A stretch of 5,504 bases of DNA from Phycisphaerales bacterium. Its GTDB lineage: Bacteria > Planctomycetota > Phycisphaerae > Phycisphaerales > UBA1924. The position numbers and the translations under genes were made by a program. The notes beneath the pieces were generated by a model. It searched no databases. It was not told the origin of the DNA and worked only from the letters and a program-made list of their open reading frames with translations. The stretch is taken from contig JAGVLZ010000122.1 in assembly GCA_020054055.1 (NCBI GenBank), positions 1-5,504 on the forward strand, written 5' to 3'. Every line of letters begins with the position of its first letter. The first letter of the stretch is position 1. This document shows positions 1 through 5,504 of the stretch, piece after piece.

Positions 1-467
1 ACTCGACTTCGTCGGAGGAGTCGCCGATCCCCGGCCCGCCGGAACTCGGAGGCCAGACGAGCGCGGGGTATCCATGGTCACAGGGTGAGTATCCGATCCC
101 CGAGGTCGCGGGCTACCGCGATGTGATGTCGCCGTGGGGATTGTGGGATGTCTCGGGCGGGGCGAGTGAATGGACGGAGAGCCCTTGGTGGGAATTTCCG
201 GGCTCGAGCCGATACCGTGCAGTTGAGGGATCAAGTCTGAGCCACAATCCTGAACTGTTCGATCGAATTGAGATTGCTGAGCTGGATCGCCCGACAGGTT
301 CTCATGGATTACGTATCGCTCGCGCGGTTCCCGGCGCATCAGGCGTCGGTGTGTTCGTCTGCGCTCTCGCATTCATGCAGAAGCGAACAAGGAGACTGAT
401 TGATGAACCGCCTTCCCATTACGATCGCCACGATGGTTGTTTTCGCATTCCTGATGCGTCCGACTGA
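1..467 (+). CDS. FGE/SUMF1-like protein with PEP-CTERM-like C-terminal tail (3' part only)
   Basis: The gene enters from the left edge; the first whole codon is at position 3 and 154 residues are visible. The stretch SPWGLWDVSGGASEWTES, followed by an R...EGSS segment and ending GLRIA, matches the C-terminal pattern of the formylglycine-generating-enzyme fold (usual form: N-x-x-G-L-x-D-M-x-G-N-x-x-E-W, RGGSW, GFR). The usual RGGSW has become VEGSS, and no cysteine lies in the visible part of the fold, so the sulfatase-activating cysteine pair is absent here. An enzymatic FGE role is therefore unlikely, and a binding or structural role is only a guess. From about 327 the protein has VPGA, a hydrophobic stretch and then QKRTRR. 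This looks like the PEP-CTERM-type sorting and anchor tails of planctomycetes. The frame then runs 24 more residues into the next gene before TGA at 465-467. Any ATG or GTG near 123 is internal, because homologous sequence continues upstream. Confidence 0.72.
   Translation, partial: STSSEESPIPGPPELGGQTSAGYPWSQGEYPIPEVAGYRDVMSPWGLWDVSGGASEWTESPWWEFPGSSRYRAVEGSSLSHNPELFDRIEIAELDRPTGSHGLRIARAVPGASGVGVFVCALAFMQKRTRRLIDEPPSHYDRHDGCFRIPDASD
389..394 (+). promoter_or_regulatory. Shine-Dalgarno site for the 403 start
   Basis: AAGGAG ends 8 bases before the ATG at 403. This spacing supports ATG 403 over the in-frame TTG at 400, and the residues after it (MNRLPITIATMVVFAF) form a normal signal peptide. 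The site lies inside the preceding reading frame, over its Arg-Arg codons, which suggests translational coupling of the two genes. Confidence 0.65.
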
Positions 468-2502
468 CGCACTTGCCGGACTGACAGTGGTGCAGACCAA
501 CTCGGGCGTGCCCTACACGGGACCACAGCTCTGGAGCCGCGACGAGACCGCGCCGGGATCGAACGTCTGGCTCGTGACGCTCAATCCGCATCCGACCGAG
601 ACCACGACGACGTACCAGATCGATGACTCCGGGTCGAGCGGTGCGGTCATCGCCAATCTCTTGATCAACCGCCCGAACTCGACGGGACGGATCGTCGTGA
701 ACATCGGCACGACGAGCGTTGCGGCAAGGCCAGCAGAGGTGACGTTGATCCGCACCTCTGACACATTCAGCAACGGTCTCGTGCTGGTAATCGCGAACAT
801 TCACGACACGCTCGGCGAAGTGCGTTTCGTAAATGATCTCAACGCCACTCTCGGTCGCCCAACTCTCGGAGGCGATGTCGGCGGCGATGTCGTCGGCCCA
901 ATCACCTGCCTATACCAAGAGGGCGGTGAGATCTCCATCCAATCCCTCGGCGACGGCGGCGACCTCACCGGCGATGTCATCATGAGGTCCAACACGGACG
1001 CGGGCTTCGCCAGCGGGACCATCACCCTGCTCGACTTCCGCTACGGCGTCATCGGGGCCGAGAACGCCAAGGTGAACATCCGCGCCGACCAATTCATCGA
1101 ACGGGTCCGGGGCGAGGAGATCCACGCCAACATCACCGGCACCAACGCGGTGCCCGACGATGGGGACCCGATGACCGATCCTTTCGGCCTCTTCGATTCA
1201 TTCGTCGAGGGGATCGGACTCGTCGAGACCGCGCGCAAGGGCACCGGCAGCGGCCTCTTCACCGGCGAGATCCGCGCCGTCAAGTTCGGCCGACCCGGCA
1301 GCAGCTCGAACGATGACCCGAAGTTGCTCTTTCGCGGCCAGATGAAGGGGCGCATCTGGCTCCAGAGAGTTGACGAGAACCTCGGCGATAACCTCGCGGA
1401 GATCCGCATGAAGTGGAACGCCGACGAATCGCTCCGCGGCCTCAAGGGGACCATCTCCATGAGAGTGCCGGCGCAGACCGGGACAGTGGCGGATGTGTGG
1501 GATGGTCCCGTCAGCCTGTATGAGAACTTCGATCTGCTTACTGGGAGCAGGATCGTTCTCACCGCCGACGATGGCGGGCCTTCCGGGTACAGCCCCCCGC
1601 GCATCGCCGCGTCGCTCGGCGGCGGCGCAGCCGGCGTCGCGCCGTTCTACCCGCACCTCAACGATTCCTTCCCCCTCCACCAGCAGGAGTTCATCGGCAC
1701 CGATGCTCGCCCTTCGCCCAGCAACCCGATCAAGCGGCGCTTCTACGGCCCCGTGAACTGGGATCGCACCGGTGCCCCGCCCTTCGTGATCCAACGGCGC
1801 AGACTCAGCGACGGCGCCGGTCAGACCGATGAAACCTGCGGCTTCGAGCAGACCATCGAGGGCGAAGAACTCTCATTCACGCCGGGCACGGTCGTTCTGC
1901 TCACGCCGACCGCGCCCCTCCCGCGCGGGTACGAGTACATCATCACTCGTGCCACGCGCGGCGACGGCTCAAACGTCCTGCGCTGCGCATTGCCCCATCT
2001 TTCGATCACCGCCGCGCCGGAAGTGGTGGACTTCGAGCCGATGACATTCACGATCTGCGACAGCGACGCCCTCGGCGACGCGGACGACAGCGGCGTCGTG
2101 AACTTCGCCGATGTCACAAACGTCCTCGCGACATTTGGCTTGAGCGGGTGCCCACTCTCGCCGCCGGAATACGAGACATACGTCATCGACGGCGACGCCG
2201 ACCGCGACGGCGACCGCGATTTCGCGGATGTGAACGAAGTGCTGGCGAACTACAACCTGACCTGGTGCACCGCGCTTGGCCAGTCAATCGCCAGCAAGGG
2301 CGAAGGCCCCATCAATCACATGGACTTCGAGGCCGACGAGCCGATGTCCGCCTCGGAAGCGGCCGGCGTGGTCACCAGCGCGCTCGCGTCGATGGGCTAC
2401 GCCTCGATCGAGGCCTTCTCGGAAGCCATCGCCGCGATGGACGAAGAGTCACGCAACGCGGAAGTCCGGCGGCTTGGTCAGTTGCTGGAAGGCGCCGAGT
2501 AA
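403..2502 (+). CDS. Secreted dockerin-containing protein of unknown function, predicted beta-rich
   Basis: This is a 699-residue protein starting at ATG 403. Residues 1 to about 25 are a signal peptide (short basic start, hydrophobic ATMVVFAFLM, likely cut after ALA). Residues 26 to about 550 alternate short beta-type strands with Gly/Asp/Asn turns, such as GGDVGGDVVGP and GGDLTGDVIM. This suggests a beta-solenoid or beta-sandwich architecture, but I recognise no catalytic family. Two dockerin type I-like calcium loops follow: one with D559, D561, S563, N567 and D570 (GDADDSGVVNFADVTNVLA), the other with D598, D600, D602, D606 and D609 (GDADRDGDRDFADVNEVLA). Cysteines flank them (ICDSD, SGCPL, TWCTA). 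Unusually, about 80 residues follow the dockerin, rich in Ala, Glu and Ser and probably helical (SASEAAGVVTSALASMGY). The start overlaps the upstream gene by 65 bp, and a terminator follows 26 bp after the stop. The protein is likely exported. Dockerins in planctomycetes need not imply a cellulosome, and the partner is unknown. Confidence 0.85.
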   Translation: MNRLPITIATMVVFAFLMRPTDALAGLTVVQTNSGVPYTGPQLWSRDETAPGSNVWLVTLNPHPTETTTTYQIDDSGSSGAVIANLLINRPNSTGRIVVNIGTTSVAARPAEVTLIRTSDTFSNGLVLVIANIHDTLGEVRFVNDLNATLGRPTLGGDVGGDVVGPITCLYQEGGEISIQSLGDGGDLTGDVIMRSNTDAGFASGTITLLDFRYGVIGAENAKVNIRADQFIERVRGEEIHANITGTNAVPDDGDPMTDPFGLFDSFVEGIGLVETARKGTGSGLFTGEIRAVKFGRPGSSSNDDPKLLFRGQMKGRIWLQRVDENLGDNLAEIRMKWNADESLRGLKGTISMRVPAQTGTVADVWDGPVSLYENFDLLTGSRIVLTADDGGPSGYSPPRIAASLGGGAAGVAPFYPHLNDSFPLHQQEFIGTDARPSPSNPIKRRFYGPVNWDRTGAPPFVIQRRRLSDGAGQTDETCGFEQTIEGEELSFTPGTVVLLTPTAPLPRGYEYIITRATRGDGSNVLRCALPHLSITAAPEVVDFEPMTFTICDSDALGDADDSGVVNFADVTNVLATFGLSGCPLSPPEYETYVIDGDADRDGDRDFADVNEVLANYNLTWCTALGQSIASKGEGPINHMDFEADEPMSASEAAGVVTSALASMGYASIEAFSEAIAAMDEESRNAEVRRLGQLLEGAE

Positions 2503-2528
2503 GTTCCAATCAATCAACTAAAGTCGAA

Positions 2529-2559
2529 GCCCGGAGGAGTCGATCCTCCGGGCGTTTTC
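2529..2559 (+). terminator. Intrinsic (Rho-independent) terminator
   Basis: A perfect 10-bp stem pairs GCCCGGAGGA (2529-2538) with TCCTCCGGGC (2544-2553) around a 5-base loop. It is followed by GTTTTC. It sits 26 bp after the stop codon at 2502 and should end the transcript of the dockerin-protein gene. The T-run is short, which is common in high-GC genomes. Confidence 0.85.
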
Positions 2560-2574
2560 ATTCTCGCCCCGTCA

Positions 2575-2592
2575 CTCCGCATTGGTGCGGAG
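2575..2592. other. Second stem-loop after the terminator
   Basis: A perfect 7-bp stem pairs CTCCGCA (2575-2581) with TGCGGAG (2586-2592) around the loop TTGG. A TTTT tract begins six bases later at 2599, so it could be a back-up terminator. The gap before the Ts makes that uncertain. Confidence 0.4.
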
Positions 2593-2650
2593 ACCCCCTT
2601 TTCGTCCCGCCGACTCGTCCCAGGCGGATCGGTGCTCGCCGCGCTTCCTG

Positions 2651-2731
2651 CACCGATTCCGGTGGGAACGGGAATCGGCGGCACAGGTGTCGGCCGATTC
2701 TTGATCTTCGGCACCCGTTCGGTGGGCCGAC
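2651..2731. other. Cluster of overlapping inverted repeats in the region before the metalloprotease gene
   Basis: This part of the 330-bp gap between genes (2503-2832) is dense in pairing arms. CCGATTCC (2653-2660) can pair with GGAATCGG (2671-2678). The same middle arm, as GAATCGGC (2672-2679), can instead pair with GCCGATTC (2693-2700), so the two stems exclude each other. Further downstream TCGGCACC (2708-2715) pairs with GGTG (2721-2724) plus CCGA (2727-2730) across a GG bulge. GTCGGCC (2689-2695) also matches GGCCGAC (2725-2731). A short hairpin motif occurs twice, as CACCGATTCCGGTGGG at 2651-2666 and CACCCGTTCGGTGGG at 2712-2726. It could be a regulatory leader or a small dispersed palindromic repeat. 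I see no known riboswitch consensus. The remainder of the gap, 2732-2832, shows only a weak promoter-like pair and the ribosome site of the next gene. Confidence 0.4.
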
Positions 2732-2832
2732 TTTGGCATTCCGCATGGATTTCACCCTTTGGGCTTGCCGAGGGGTCAAACATGGCTAACTTTCCATGAA
2801 CGCCCTTTGGCAGGGACGTATGGAGAGCCCAC

Positions 2833-5193
2833 ATGCGGAAGCAGAATCTCGTCTGGTCGTCGGCTGTCGTTGCACTCGTGAGCGGCGCGGTGTCGGGGGG
2901 TGGTTCGCCGGCGGCGGGGGTCGTTCGTGTGTTCGATGAGGCGATGCCCGGCGTCCACGAGACGACGGTCAAGGACCTCTCGGGCAAGCGACTTCGTTAC
3001 ATGACGATGAACGTCGGCTCGCTCTTCGGCGAGGCGGCGGAGCGCGGCGCGGTGGTCGAGGATCGGGTGGTGCTCAACCTCTTCGGCGATCGGATGCTCG
3101 AGGTGACGCGCGAGGCGAACGACCTCGGTTTGGGTGAGACGCCGATGTGGTTCGGCCGATTGGTCGATGACCCCGACGGCTACGCGCTCTTTGTGAAGAA
3201 CGGCGATGCGGTGGTGGGCAAGGTCCACACGACGCATCAGGGTTCGTTCGAGATCATCGTTGCCGGGGGGGCCGGGCCTGGGGGATTCGCGGAGATCAGC
3301 GAACTGGACCCGGTGAAGGATCGCCCCTGCGCGGTGGACCGTCGGCACGAGGATCGGAACATCCCGGGGTATGTGATGCCCGAGGGGGATGCGCCCGTGG
3401 GCGACGAGCGCGGCGAGGAGGCCGGGACGTTTATCTTCGCGGACGTGCTGACGGCGTACACGTCGATCGCGGCGTCGCAGATCGGGAGCGTGGCGGCGAT
3501 GCTCGCGTGGATCGACGCGGAGATCGCCGAGACCAATCTCGTGTACCAGAACAGCAACGTCAACCTGCGCATCCGCAACGCGGGGACGGTCGAAGAGAAT
3601 CACGTCTCGAACGCGACGGACATGGGAGTGGACCTGAACTTCATCACCAACGGCTCGGACGGCGTGATGGACGACTTGCACACGATCCGTAATCAGGTCG
3701 GGGCCGACCTTGTGCATCTGATCGTGCCGGGGCCCTCGGCGAACGCCTGCGGGATCGCGTGGCTGATGACCGGCGTGGGGCCGGGCTTCCAGAGCAATGC
3801 CTTCGGCGTGACGGCCCGCGCGAACTGCGGCGCGTATGTGTTTGCGCACGAACTCGGGCACAACATGGGCTGCGCGCACGACCGCGATAACGCGGGCGCC
3901 GCTTCGCACCCGTTCGCCTATGGGTACCGCACGCCGGGCAACTCGTACCGCACCGTGATGGCCTACTCTCCCGGCCAGTGGAGCCCCTACTTCTCGAACC
4001 CGGACATCACCTTTCAGGGGTTCGCTATGGGCGTCCCGACGAATCAGCCCAACCCCTGCCACAATGCGATGGCGCTCAATCTGAACGCGAACACCATCGC
4101 GTCATGGCGGACGCTGTACACGCAGCCGCCGGGGAACTTTGCGCTGACGACGCCCGCGGACGCGGTGACGACGGCGGACCGAACGCCGGACTTCGCGTGG
4201 GCCGAGGCGCCGGATACGGATTACTACCGGCTCGAAGTCGACGACAGCGCCGGCTTCGGCTCGCTCGTGATGTCGATCGAGCCCCTGACGACGACCAACT
4301 TCACCCCGTCGTCGATGCCGCCGCTCGACCTTCAGCCGAACACGACCTACTTCTGGCGCGTCGTCGCCGTGAACCCGCTGGGGACGCGGACCTCGACCCC
4401 GACGTCGCGGAGCTTCGCGACGCCCAACGTCGCCCCCGCGTCGTTCTCGTTGTCCACGCCCGCCGACGGCGCGACGGCCGTCTCGCGCAATCCAACTTTC
4501 TTCTGGACCATGTCGAACGACTCGGACGGCTACTCGCTGATGGTGGACGATGACGCCGGCTTCGGCAGCCCGGCGATCAACCAGTCGGGGCTCACCAGCA
4601 CCTCGTACACATGGATCAACACGGCGCTGCTGCCGAACACGATCTACTATTGGAAGATGACCTCGACCAACGCCGTCGGCGTCACGGCCTCCGCGCCGAA
4701 TGTGCAGGACTTTGAGACCATCGGCGTCGTGCCCGCCTCCTTCGGGCTGACCAGCCCGGCCGACGGCGTGAACATCACGACGCTCACTCCGACGCTCTCG
4801 TGGGGCAGCGCGCAGTTCGCCGATTCGTACCGCGTCATCGTGGACGACCAGCAGGGGCTGACAAGCCCGACGGTCGATGAGGCCGGGCTGCTCTCAACCT
4901 CGTACCCGGTCCCGCCGGGGCGACTGGTCAACGGCATCCGCTACTACTGGCAGGTGCAGGCGGTCAACGGCGCGGGGGCGACGAACTCGACTCCCGGGGT
5001 CGCTTCATTCGGCGTCATTGTTCCCTCGTGCCAGGGTGATGCCAACGGCGACCAGCAGGTCAACTTCGTCGATATCTCGACGGTGCTGGCGAACTGGGGC
5101 GGCACGGGGCCGGCGGGCGACTCGAACCAGGATGGCGCTGTGAACTTCGTCGATATCTCGACGGTTCTGGCCAACTGGGGAGGCGGCTGCTGA
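2833..5193 (+). CDS. Secreted reprolysin-like (M12B-type) zinc metalloprotease with three FN3-like repeats and a dockerin
   Basis: This 786-residue protein starts at ATG 2833, with GGAGAG at 2822-2827 five bases upstream. Residues 1 to about 28 form a signal peptide. Residues about 30-195 look like a propeptide, with the motif LFGEAAERGAVV and a lone cysteine C166 in DRPCAVD. The catalytic domain spans about 198-430 and carries HELGHNMGCAHD at 339-350: zinc ligands H339, H343 and H349, general base E340. The Met-turn follows as VMAYSP (M376). This is the metzincin signature in its reprolysin/ADAM form. Catalytic-domain cysteines are C306, C332, C347 and C409. Three fibronectin-III-like repeats of about 100 residues follow (433-532, 533-632, 633-731), each opening P(A/G)(S/N)F.L..PAD and holding a YYW or YFW strand. 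The C-terminus has two dockerin repeats with loops D736/N738/D740/N744/D747 and D763/N765/D767/N771/D774, bracketed by C733 and C786. It likely cleaves extracellular proteins; the substrate is unknown. Family assignment is firm; propeptide control is inferred. Confidence 0.93.
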   Translation: MRKQNLVWSSAVVALVSGAVSGGGSPAAGVVRVFDEAMPGVHETTVKDLSGKRLRYMTMNVGSLFGEAAERGAVVEDRVVLNLFGDRMLEVTREANDLGLGETPMWFGRLVDDPDGYALFVKNGDAVVGKVHTTHQGSFEIIVAGGAGPGGFAEISELDPVKDRPCAVDRRHEDRNIPGYVMPEGDAPVGDERGEEAGTFIFADVLTAYTSIAASQIGSVAAMLAWIDAEIAETNLVYQNSNVNLRIRNAGTVEENHVSNATDMGVDLNFITNGSDGVMDDLHTIRNQVGADLVHLIVPGPSANACGIAWLMTGVGPGFQSNAFGVTARANCGAYVFAHELGHNMGCAHDRDNAGAASHPFAYGYRTPGNSYRTVMAYSPGQWSPYFSNPDITFQGFAMGVPTNQPNPCHNAMALNLNANTIASWRTLYTQPPGNFALTTPADAVTTADRTPDFAWAEAPDTDYYRLEVDDSAGFGSLVMSIEPLTTTNFTPSSMPPLDLQPNTTYFWRVVAVNPLGTRTSTPTSRSFATPNVAPASFSLSTPADGATAVSRNPTFFWTMSNDSDGYSLMVDDDAGFGSPAINQSGLTSTSYTWINTALLPNTIYYWKMTSTNAVGVTASAPNVQDFETIGVVPASFGLTSPADGVNITTLTPTLSWGSAQFADSYRVIVDDQQGLTSPTVDEAGLLSTSYPVPPGRLVNGIRYYWQVQAVNGAGATNSTPGVASFGVIVPSCQGDANGDQQVNFVDISTVLANWGGTGPAGDSNQDGAVNFVDISTVLANWGGGC
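5059..5184 (+). repeat. Direct repeat encoding the two dockerin helices
   Basis: Two 45-base segments, 5059-5103 and 5140-5184, lie 81 bases (27 codons) apart. Both encode the same 15 residues, VNFVDISTVLANWGG. They differ at only four positions, all silent, and share a 23-base exact match (5062-5084 and 5143-5165). This is the duplicated calcium-loop-plus-helix unit of a type I dockerin, here with unusually high identity between the halves. Confidence 0.85.
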
Positions 5194-5282
5194 GAAGGGG
5201 CGGCGCGGTTCGTTGCAGGGTCGCTTTCGTTGGCCTGTGTTCGGGCCCCGCACAAGTTGACGGACCTCTAGCGGAGACAGGC

Positions 5283-5504
5283 ATGACTCATCGATCCTTT
5301 GCGTTCACGGGCGTTTCGGTGTGGATGGGGCTCTGCGGGACCGCGATGGCGGCGGGAGTGGAGGCCGCATCCGTTCCGCTCTTCGAGGATGCGCCGGGCG
5401 TGGCCGACGCGATGGCGGGCGAAGGCTGGATTAAGCGATCGCGCCTCGTCACCATCGACCGAGGGGCGCTCTTCGGCCCGGCGGCGGAGCGCGGCGCGGC
5501 GGTG
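5283..5504 (+). CDS. Paralogue of the upstream metalloprotease, N-terminal part only
   Basis: An open frame runs from ATG 5283 to the right edge, showing 74 residues. GGAG at 5273-5276 lies six bases before the start. Residues 1 to about 24 form a signal peptide (hydrophobic core FTGVSVWMGLCGTAMAA). The next part matches the start of the upstream propeptide: PLFEDAPGV against RVFDEAMPGV, and GALFGPAAERGAAV against GSLFGEAAERGAVV. At DNA level 33 of 37 bases agree between 3021-3057 and 5468-5504. The gap to the preceding stop is 89 bp and holds no convincing terminator, so co-transcription is plausible. The catalytic domain lies outside the window, so a protease function rests on propeptide homology alone. 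Confidence 0.8.
   Translation, partial: MTHRSFAFTGVSVWMGLCGTAMAAGVEAASVPLFEDAPGVADAMAGEGWIKRSRLVTIDRGALFGPAAERGAAV

Noticed and set aside
871..891. Short tandem repeat GGCGATGTC (871-879 and 883-891)
   Set aside because: It simply encodes the Gly-Asp-Val turns of the beta-rich protein; two short copies are not a repeat element.
2148..2789. A 213-codon + strand frame covering the end of the dockerin protein and the intergenic region
   Set aside because: It is Arg-rich, starts inside the real gene in another frame and runs through the terminator hairpin. Nothing supports it as a gene.
2765..2792. TTGCCG and TAACTT separated by 16 bases, a possible promoter for the 2833 gene
   Set aside because: Both boxes match the sigma-70 consensus poorly, and promoters of this group are not well defined by sequence. 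The position is plausible but chance matches are expected.
2776..4062. A 428-codon open frame on the minus strand, opposite the metalloprotease gene
   Set aside because: Its product is extremely rich in Arg, His and Val with no domain pattern. It lies antisense to a gene with clear catalytic motifs, so it is an artefact of high GC in the third codon position.
3978..4553. A 191-codon + strand frame inside the metalloprotease gene
   Set aside because: It is an out-of-frame shadow of the FN3-like region, rich in Arg, Ala and Asp, with no start signal or domain.
5257..5262. TTGACG before the last gene as a -35 box
   Set aside because: A matching -10 element would fall at or inside the start of the coding region, leaving no room for the ribosome site.
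1..5504. CRISPR arrays, tRNA or rRNA genes, transposases or attachment sites
   Set aside because: I saw no regularly spaced repeats, cloverleaf-like segment, rRNA-like stretch or transposase motif in the window.

Overview
The window is high-GC DNA whose genes all read on the + strand and mostly encode exported proteins. Three traits together suggest a planctomycete, most likely of the Phycisphaerae type: dockerin type I repeats of the form GDxNxDxxVNFxDISTVLANWG at the end of secreted proteins, a C-terminal V-P-x-x/hydrophobic/Arg-cluster tail like the PEP-CTERM-type tails of that group, and large low-complexity secreted beta-proteins. This is inferred from protein style. There is no rRNA or marker gene to confirm it.

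Layout. (1) Positions 1-467: the 3' end of a formylglycine-generating-enzyme-like (FGE/SUMF1 fold) protein with a PEP-CTERM-like tail. It overlaps the next gene by 65 bp. (2) Positions 403-2502: a 699-residue secreted protein of unknown function, predicted to be beta-rich, with a dockerin-type calcium-binding pair near its C-terminus followed by a helical tail. (3) Positions 2503-2832: a 330-bp intergenic region with a strong intrinsic terminator, a second stem-loop, and a cluster of mutually exclusive inverted repeats ahead of the next gene. (4) Positions 2833-5193: a 786-residue secreted zinc metalloprotease of the reprolysin (M12B-like) type. Its order is signal peptide, propeptide, catalytic domain (HELGHNMGCAHD), three fibronectin-III-like repeats and a two-repeat dockerin. 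(5) Positions 5283-5504: the start of a paralogue of the metalloprotease, cut by the window edge. It shares the propeptide start, including the LFGxAAERGAxV motif.

The terminator at 2529-2559 splits the window into two transcription units. The first holds the FGE-like gene and the dockerin protein, which are probably translationally coupled. The second holds the metalloprotease and its paralogue, 89 bp apart with no obvious terminator between them. Nothing here forms a recognisable pathway. The common theme is secretion and cell-surface assembly: a sorting tail, dockerin modules and proteases with a likely inhibitory propeptide. The points most worth a second look are the tandem protease paralogues, a possible cysteine switch, the structured leader upstream of the protease, and the run-on C-terminus of the first gene.
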